Shown one piece after another: positions 7,055 to 11,560 of a stretch of 11,560 nucleotides of DNA. Every line of letters starts with the position of its first letter. The stretch's first letter is position 1. The notes beneath the pieces were generated by a model. That model ran no database searches and was not told where the DNA came from. It worked only from the letters and a program-made list of their open reading frames with translations. The position numbers and the translations under genes were made by a program. Source of the stretch: Actinomycetes bacterium (GTDB taxonomy: Bacteria; Actinomycetota; Actinomycetes; Actinomycetales; Microbacteriaceae); NCBI GenBank assembly GCA_030425055.1, contig JAUHVN010000059.1, forward strand, positions 1 through 11,560, given 5' to 3'.

Positions 7055-8608
7055 ATGCGCATCACGGGCCTCGGCCACGCCGGAATGTTCATCGAGACGG
7101 CGGGCGGCAGCATCCTGTGCGACCCGGTCATCGGGCCGACGTTCTTCGGATCGTGGTTCCCGTTCCCCGACAACCGGGCGCTGGACTGGGAGCGCTATGG
7201 CAAGGCCGACTTCCTGTACGTGTCGCACCGGCACCGCGACCACTTCGATCCGGCGCTGATGGAGCGCGTGGTGCGCAAGGACATCCGCGTGCTGCTGCCG
7301 GAGTACCCCACGGACGACCTCGAGCAGGATCTGCGGAAGCTCGGCTACGACAACATCATCTACACCGAGGCCGGCGTGCCGCTCGACTTCGGCGACCTGA
7401 AGCTCATGGTCGCGCCGCTGCGCGCGCCCAGCGACGGCCCGATCGGCGACTCGTCGCTGTCGGTCGACGACGGCACGGCGAGCATCCTGAACCAGAACGA
7501 CTCGCACCCGCTCGATCTCGAGAAGCTCATGTCGTTCTCGAAGCCCGAGGCGTACTTCACGCAGGTGTCGGGCGCGATCTGGTGGCCGATGGTCTACGAC
7601 CTGCCGCAGGACTCCAAGCAGAACTTCGCGAAGCTCAAGCGCGACGCGCAGAACAAGCGCGCGATGTACTACATCGAGAAGGTCGACGCCGAGCACGTGT
7701 TCCCGATGGCGGGGCCGCCGATGTTCCTGCGCGACGAGCTGTTCCGCTACAACGGCACCGGACTCGAGGGCGACTCGATCTTCACCGACCAGCGCGAGTT
7801 CCTCGCCCACATGGCCGTCGAGCGGCCCGCGCAGCAGGGCCACCTGTTCCTGCCGGGAACGGTCGTCGACATCGCCGGCGGCGAGGTGACGGTCACGCAG
7901 ACGCTGTACACGGATGCCGAGATCGACCGCATCTTCGGCGACAAGTGGTCGTACCTCGCCGAGCAGCGCGACAGCCGTCAGGGCGAGATCGCCGCCGAAG
8001 AGGCCCGTCGCGCGCCGGTCTTGCCGCCGGAGGAGATGCTCGCCGCGATCAAGGAGTGGTGGGAGCCGCTGCTGCGCCGCGCGCGCACGATCCGCAACGG
8101 CGTCGGCGGCAATGTGCGGTTCCGCATCGGCGAGCTGGACATGGTGGTCGACTTCCCCAAGGCCAAGGTGCGCGAGTACGCGGGGGAGGAGTGCATCTAC
8201 TGGTACACGATCCCCGCCGACCTCGTCTCGACCAACATCGCCGACCACGAGATCGACTGGTCGAACTCGATCTTCCTGTCGATGCAGTTCGAGGTCGGCC
8301 GCAGCGGCAAGTTCAACGAGTTCCTCACCACCTTCCTGAAGTGCCTCTCGCGCGACCGCATCGAGTACGTCGAGAACTGGTACGCCGAGCAGACCGACCA
8401 GACCGAGGACGCGCGCCTGGGCGACTGGGTCGTGCAGCGCCGCTGCCCGCACCTGCGGGCCGACCTCACCAAGACCGGCAGGATCGAAGACGGCGTGCTC
8501 ACCTGCTCGCTGCACGACTGGAGCTGGGATCTCGCGAGCGGCAAGTGCCTCACCTCGCAGGGGCACCCCATCCGCGCCACAGCCGCCGAGCCGGCACCCG
8601 CGCACTGA
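7055..8608 (+). CDS. MBL-fold plus Rieske [2Fe-2S] protein, CMAH-like with C-terminal Rieske
   Basis: This 517-residue soluble protein has no signal peptide. The N-terminal metallo-beta-lactamase-fold domain (1 to about 270) opens MRITGLGHAGMFIE and carries the metal motif H58-R-H60-R-D62-H63 and Asp149 (LNQNDS). A middle region (about 345-435) leads to a C-terminal Rieske domain with all four cluster ligands: C464-P-H466, 17 residues, then C484-S-L-H487. Comparing from memory with vertebrate CMP-Neu5Ac hydroxylase (CMAH), similarity covers the MBL start, the DP.(I)GP.F segment, the SH.H.DH motif, the SGAIWWPMVY region, the middle region and the Rieske CxxHxW.LD pattern. CMAH carries its Rieske domain at the N-terminus. 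GGAGG (7043-7047) is 7 bases before the ATG. The gene may be cotranscribed with the SNF2 gene 38 nt upstream. The substrate is unknown; no sialic-acid gene is nearby, so sialate hydroxylation should not be assumed. Confidence 0.88.
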   Translation: MRITGLGHAGMFIETAGGSILCDPVIGPTFFGSWFPFPDNRALDWERYGKADFLYVSHRHRDHFDPALMERVVRKDIRVLLPEYPTDDLEQDLRKLGYDNIIYTEAGVPLDFGDLKLMVAPLRAPSDGPIGDSSLSVDDGTASILNQNDSHPLDLEKLMSFSKPEAYFTQVSGAIWWPMVYDLPQDSKQNFAKLKRDAQNKRAMYYIEKVDAEHVFPMAGPPMFLRDELFRYNGTGLEGDSIFTDQREFLAHMAVERPAQQGHLFLPGTVVDIAGGEVTVTQTLYTDAEIDRIFGDKWSYLAEQRDSRQGEIAAEEARRAPVLPPEEMLAAIKEWWEPLLRRARTIRNGVGGNVRFRIGELDMVVDFPKAKVREYAGEECIYWYTIPADLVSTNIADHEIDWSNSIFLSMQFEVGRSGKFNEFLTTFLKCLSRDRIEYVENWYAEQTDQTEDARLGDWVVQRRCPHLRADLTKTGRIEDGVLTCSLHDWSWDLASGKCLTSQGHPIRATAAEPAPAH

Positions 8609-8615
8609 CCCGCCG

Positions 8616-8690
8616 ACGCTGAGACTGCATCCGCGCGCCGAGACTGCGGCGGACGCCGGATGTCTCGGCCGACGGATGCAGTCTCAGCGT
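8616..8690. repeat. Long nested inverted repeat (75-nt hairpin) before the pyr operon
   Basis: The outer arms ACGCTGAGACTGCATCCG (8616-8633) and CGGATGCAGTCTCAGCGT (8673-8690) are perfect 18-nt complements. Inside, after a 3x3 internal loop, GCCGAGAC (8637-8644) pairs with GTCTCGGC (8662-8669). Inside that, CGGC (8647-8650) pairs with GCCG (8655-8658) around GGAC. The octamer GAGACTGC occurs directly repeated at 8621 and 8640 and inverted at 8678. The structure begins 7 nt past the stop of the MBL-Rieske gene and ends before the likely pyr promoter. It could serve as a bidirectional terminator (no T-tract), or be an intergenic REP/MITE-like element. The hairpin itself is directly visible; its role is inferred. 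Confidence 0.8.
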
Positions 8691-8698
8691 TCTGGATG

Positions 8699-8727
8699 CT
8701 GTCGACGTCGGCGCGGAACGGTAGGGT
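8699..8727 (+). promoter_or_regulatory. Putative promoter of the pyrRBC operon
   Basis: The -10-like TAGGGT (8722-8727) follows the weak -35-like CTGTCG (8699-8704) at a 17-bp spacing. Transcription starting near 8733-8735 would give a leader of about 50 nt that carries the complete PyrR-binding element. The location between the long hairpin and the leader fits; the hexamers themselves are poor matches, so support is mainly positional. Confidence 0.35.
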
Positions 8728-8743
8728 GGAGGCAGCACAGCAA

Positions 8744-8777
8744 CCTTTAACCCCGTCCCGTGAGGCGGAGAAGGGAG
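8744..8777 (+). promoter_or_regulatory. PyrR-binding RNA element overlapping the pyrR Shine-Dalgarno
   Basis: The leader matches the known PyrR-binding hairpin. The lower stem is CCTT (8744-8747) with AAGG (8771-8774). The upper stem is CGTC (8754-8757) with GGCG (8764-8767). The hexaloop CCGTGA (8758-8763) fits the CNGNGA consensus, and a purine bulge GAG (8768-8770) lies on the 3' side. The 3' strand of the lower stem is part of AAGGGAG, and GGGAG (8773-8777) is the ribosome binding site of pyrR. PyrR-UMP binding should therefore hide that site and repress translation, as described for Mycobacterium smegmatis, instead of acting by Bacillus-type attenuation. No terminator hairpin with a T-run lies between this element and pyrR. 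Confidence 0.88.
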
Positions 8778-8783
8778 CGGCGG

Positions 8784-9329
8784 ATGAGCACGCGCACGGG
8801 TTCAGCCCGGACCGTCATGTCCGAAGCCGACATCAGCCGGGCACTGACTCGGATCTCGCACGAGATCCTCGAGTCCAACAAGGGCCCCGACGGACTGGTC
8901 GTCCTCGGCATCCCCACGCGCGGCGTCGCACTCGCGCAGCGCATCGCACGGCTGCTCGAGCAGTTCGGCGGCGCGCCGGTGCCGAGCGGGGCCCTCGACG
9001 TGACGATGTACCGCGACGATCTGCATCGCAATCCCACGCGCACGCCGCAGCCGACGCAGATCCCGCCCGCCGGCATCGACGGCAAGGTCGTCGTGCTCGT
9101 CGACGACGTGCTCTTCTCGGGCCGCAGCATCCGCGCCGCCCTCGACGCGCTGCAGGACGTCGGGCGTCCGGCCGCGGTGCGGCTCGCGATCCTCGTCGAC
9201 CGTGGGCACCGCGAACTGCCGATCCGCCCCGACTTCGTCGGCAAGAACCTGCCGAGCTCACGTGACGAGCGCGTCAATGTGCGCCTGACCGAGGTCGACG
9301 CCACCGAGGAGGTGACGATCGAGGCATGA
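8784..9329 (+). CDS. pyrR: Bifunctional pyr operon regulator / uracil phosphoribosyltransferase
   Basis: PyrR binds UMP and then the pyr mRNA leader, lowering expression of the pyrimidine genes; many homologues also make UMP from uracil and PRPP. The protein has 181 residues, close to the family norm. It has a type I phosphoribosyltransferase fold with IPTRGV (43-48), the DVTMYRDDL segment (72-80), the PRPP-binding loop [12 protein letters not shown] (104-115), and the basic [21 protein letters not shown] stretch split between its hood and RNA-binding face. The ATG at 8784 is chosen because GGGAG (8773-8777) lies six bases upstream and because the longer in-frame GTG at 8760 falls inside the loop of the PyrR-binding hairpin. 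Its stop overlaps the pyrB start (ATGA). The gene is first in the operon and probably autoregulated through its own leader. Confidence 0.96.
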   Translation: MSTRTGSARTVMSEADISRALTRISHEILESNKGPDGLVVLGIPTRGVALAQRIARLLEQFGGAPVPSGALDVTMYRDDLHRNPTRTPQPTQIPPAGIDGKVVVLVDDVLFSGRSIRAALDALQDVGRPAAVRLAILVDRGHRELPIRPDFVGKNLPSSRDERVNVRLTEVDATEEVTIEA

Positions 9330-10306
9330 GGCACCTGCTCGACACCCGCACGCTGGCACGACAGGACGCCCTGCGCATCCTCGACGTCGCCGAGGACATG
9401 GCCGACACGCAGAGCCGCGAGGTCAAGAAGCTTCCCGCGCTGCGCGGCAAGACGGTCGTCAACCTGTTCTTCGAGGACTCCACCCGCACCCGCATCTCGT
9501 TCGAGGCTGCGGCCAAGCGCCTCTCGGCCGACGTGATCAACTTCTCGGCGAAGGGCTCGAGCGTCTCGAAGGGCGAATCGCTGCAGGACACGGCGCAGAC
9601 CCTTCAGGCGATGGGCGCGGACGCGGTGGTCATCCGCCACGGTGCCTCGGGTGCACCGCGCACGCTCGCCACGAGCGGCTGGATCTCGGCCGGAGTGGTC
9701 AACGCCGGCGACGGCACCCACGAGCACCCGACGCAGGCCCTGCTCGACGCGTACACGATCCGCAAGCGCACGTTCGGCGACGACAGCCGGGGGCGTGACC
9801 TCGCGGGCCTCCGGGTGGCGATCGTCGGCGACATCCTGCACTCGCGCGTCGCTCGCTCCAACGTGTGGCTGCTGCACACCCTCGGGGCGCAGGTCACCCT
9901 CGTCGCGCCGCCCACGCTCGTGCCGCAGGACGTCTCGAACTGGCCCGCGACGGTCACGTACGACCTCGATGAGGCGATCGCGGCGGATCCGCACGCTCTG
10001 ATGATGCTGCGCATCCAACTCGAACGGATGAACGCGGCGTATTTCCCGACTGAACGGGAGTATTCCCGCCGCTGGGGACTGGATGCACGGCGCTTGGCGG
10101 CGCTGAGCGCGGATAGCATGGTCATGCACCCCGGCCCGATGAACCGCGGCTTGGAGATCTCCGCGGAAGCGGCCGACTCCGCCCGCTCGACGGTCTTGGA
10201 CCAGGTGGCCAACGGCGTCTCGGTGCGGATGGCGGCGCTGTATCTGCTGCTGGCCGGGTCCGGGCCGGATGCCGCGCAGAACGTGACCGAGGAGGACGCC
10301 CGATGA
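9326..10306 (+). CDS. pyrB: Aspartate carbamoyltransferase catalytic subunit
   Basis: PyrB joins carbamoyl phosphate and L-aspartate to give N-carbamoyl-L-aspartate, the committed step of pyrimidine synthesis in the cytosol. The 326-residue protein is slightly longer than the usual 305-315. The carbamoyl-phosphate site STRTR is at 52-56, with the following [17 protein letters not shown] loop supplying Lys82 from the neighbouring subunit. [19 protein letters not shown] (134-143), the domain-linking [23 protein letters not shown] and [12 protein letters not shown] are all present. The start ATG overlaps the pyrR stop by 4 nt, with GAGGAGG (9306-9312) a little far upstream, so coupled translation is likely. 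The stop in turn overlaps pyrC by 4 nt. No pyrI regulatory-chain gene is present. Confidence 0.97.
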   Translation: MRHLLDTRTLARQDALRILDVAEDMADTQSREVKKLPALRGKTVVNLFFEDSTRTRISFEAAAKRLSADVINFSAKGSSVSKGESLQDTAQTLQAMGADAVVIRHGASGAPRTLATSGWISAGVVNAGDGTHEHPTQALLDAYTIRKRTFGDDSRGRDLAGLRVAIVGDILHSRVARSNVWLLHTLGAQVTLVAPPTLVPQDVSNWPATVTYDLDEAIAADPHALMMLRIQLERMNAAYFPTEREYSRRWGLDARRLAALSADSMVMHPGPMNRGLEISAEAADSARSTVLDQVANGVSVRMAALYLLLAGSGPDAAQNVTEEDAR

Positions 10307-11560
10307 CCGCCACCCTGCTCATCCGCGGACCCCGGCTCGAAGGCGGCACCGCAGCGGACATCCTCGTCGAGGACGGTCTGATCGTCGACGTCGGAACCGG
10401 CCTCGATCGCGCCGGTGCGACGGTCATCGACGCCGACGGCCTCGTCGCGCTGCCGGGTCTCGTCGATCTGCACACCCACCTGCGGGAGCCGGGGTTCGAG
10501 GCATCCGAGACCGTGCTCACCGGATCCCGCGCCGCCGCCGCAGGCGGGTACACGACGGTGTTCGCGATGCCGAACACCTCACCCGTCGCCGACTCGGCGG
10601 GAGTCGTCGAGCAGGTGCTCGCGCTCGGCGAGCACGCCGGCTACGTGACCGTGCAGCCCATCGGGGCCGTCACGGTCGGGCAGAAGGGCGAACGGCTCGC
10701 CGAACTCGGTGCGATGGCAGAATCGCGCGCCAGGGTCCGCGTCTTCAGCGACGACGGCTTCTGCGTGTGGGATCCGCTGATCATGCGACGGGCTCTCGAG
10801 TACGTGAAGGCGTTCGACGGTGTCGTCGCGCAGCACGCGCAGGACCCCCGGCTCACCGAGGGCGCCCAGCTGAACGAGGGCGCCGTCTCGGCCGAACTCG
10901 GACTCACGGGCTGGCCGGCGGTCGCCGAGGAGTCGATCATCGCGCGCGACGTGCTGCTGGCGGAGCACGTCGGCTCGCGACTGCACGTATGCCACCTCTC
11001 GACGGCCGGGTCGGTCGACATCATCCGCTGGGCGAAGCGCCGCGGCGTGAACGTGACCGCCGAGGTCACGCCCCATCACCTGCTGCTGACCGACGAGCTC
11101 GCCCGAGGCTACGACGCGCGGTTCAAGGTCAACCCGCCGCTGCGTCGCGCCGAGGACGTGCAGGCGGTGCGCGAAGGGCTCGCCGACGGCACGATCGACA
11201 TCGTCGCCACCGACCACGCCCCGCATCCCGCCGAGGCGAAGGCGTGCGAGTGGGCGGCGGCCGCCAACGGCATGGTGGGACTCGAGAGCGCACTGCGCGT
11301 CGTACAGCAGGCGATGGTCGACACCGGGATGCTGACGTGGGCCGACGTCGCGCGCGTGATGTCGCGCGAGCCCGCCCGCATCGGACGCCTCGACGGCCAC
11401 GGCACGCCGCTCACGGCCGGACAGCCGGCCTCTTTCACGCTCTACGACCCCGCCCCCGTGCGCACGTTCGCCGTCGGCGACCTGCGCGGCCGCAGCGCGA
11501 ACTCGCCCTACCTCGGCCGGGAGCTGCCCGGCGAGGTGCGCTGGACGGTCCATCGCGGCG
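10303..11560 (+). CDS. pyrC: Dihydroorotase (type I), 3'-truncated by window edge
   Basis: PyrC cyclises N-carbamoyl-L-aspartate to L-dihydroorotate, the third step of UMP synthesis; it is a zinc enzyme of the amidohydrolase superfamily and cytosolic. The frame is open from the ATG at 10303 to the window end, giving 419 codons of an expected 425-440, so only the last residues are missing. Visible metal and substrate residues are DLHTHLRE (His57, His59, Arg61), FAMPNT, the Asp in VFSDDGF, His in VVAQHAQD, His in LHVCHLST, and the catalytic Asp in ATDHAPH. Aspartate where type II enzymes have a carboxylated lysine marks it as type I. GAGGAGG (10289-10295) lies seven bases before the start, and ATGA overlaps the pyrB stop. 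In related genomes carA, carB and pyrF follow; here that lies outside. Confidence 0.96.
   Translation, partial: MTATLLIRGPRLEGGTAADILVEDGLIVDVGTGLDRAGATVIDADGLVALPGLVDLHTHLREPGFEASETVLTGSRAAAAGGYTTVFAMPNTSPVADSAGVVEQVLALGEHAGYVTVQPIGAVTVGQKGERLAELGAMAESRARVRVFSDDGFCVWDPLIMRRALEYVKAFDGVVAQHAQDPRLTEGAQLNEGAVSAELGLTGWPAVAEESIIARDVLLAEHVGSRLHVCHLSTAGSVDIIRWAKRRGVNVTAEVTPHHLLLTDELARGYDARFKVNPPLRRAEDVQAVREGLADGTIDIVATDHAPHPAEAKACEWAAAANGMVGLESALRVVQQAMVDTGMLTWADVARVMSREPARIGRLDGHGTPLTAGQPASFTLYDPAPVRTFAVGDLRGRSANSPYLGRELPGEVRWTVHRG

Noticed and set aside
6866..8605. A 579-codon minus-strand frame opposite the MBL-Rieske gene
   Set aside because: It has the same composition artefact; the + strand frame carries intact metal and cluster motifs and a good ribosome binding site.
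4032..8608. SNF2 helicase plus metalloenzyme as an anti-phage system (DISARM-like)
   Set aside because: There is no methyltransferase, DUF1998, phospholipase D or nuclease gene nearby, no mobile-element signs, and both flanks are conserved housekeeping operons. A SNF2 motor alone is not enough.
8616..8690. CRISPR array or tRNA in the pyr upstream gap
   Set aside because: The repeats are inverted and nested, not regularly spaced, and the fold is a single long hairpin, not a cloverleaf.
8760..8783. GTG at 8760 as an upstream start for pyrR
   Set aside because: It would add an Arg-rich octapeptide, has no suitable ribosome binding site, and falls in the loop of the PyrR-binding hairpin. ATG 8784 has GGGAG at good spacing.

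Overview
The window is about 70% G+C by eye. It has dense genes all on the + strand, 4-nt start/stop overlaps, strong GC3 bias and actinobacterial versions of every housekeeping protein. The gene content and sequence flavour point to a high-GC actinobacterium, most likely Microbacteriaceae (Microbacterium-like); the genus is an inference. It is a chromosomal housekeeping locus, not a mobile region: I see no transposase, integrase, tRNA, CRISPR array or phage gene.

Layout. Positions 2-748 hold the 3' two-thirds of aroB (3-dehydroquinate synthase). An MFS drug/metabolite exporter (849-2438) follows. It overlaps by 4 nt aroQ, the type II 3-dehydroquinase (2435-2893), so the exporter sits inside the shikimate gene pair. 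After a 104-nt gap with a likely promoter come efp (2998-3558) and nusB (3578-3988), which serve translation and rRNA transcription. Next are a SNF2-family helicase/translocase (4032-7016) and a two-domain metallo-beta-lactamase-fold plus Rieske protein (7055-8608). The latter resembles CMP-N-acetylneuraminate hydroxylase (CMAH) with the Rieske domain moved to the C-terminus. A 175-nt intergenic region (8609-8783) then holds a long near-continuous hairpin (8616-8690), a probable promoter, and a clear PyrR-binding RNA element whose 3' strand overlaps the pyrR ribosome binding site. The pyrimidine operon pyrR-pyrB-pyrC follows with 4-nt overlaps and runs off the right edge.

How it fits together. 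aroB and aroQ catalyse consecutive shikimate-pathway steps. pyrB and pyrC catalyse the second and third steps of de novo UMP synthesis, and PyrR senses UMP and represses the operon, here probably at translation initiation. The aro-efp-nusB-pyr order is the usual actinobacterial backbone. The lineage-specific parts are the MFS gene between aroB and aroQ, and the SNF2 plus CMAH-like pair between nusB and pyrR. The most unusual items are the domain-permuted CMAH-like protein, the long hairpin before the pyr operon, and a strongly over-used heptamer, GGATGCC/GGCATCC.
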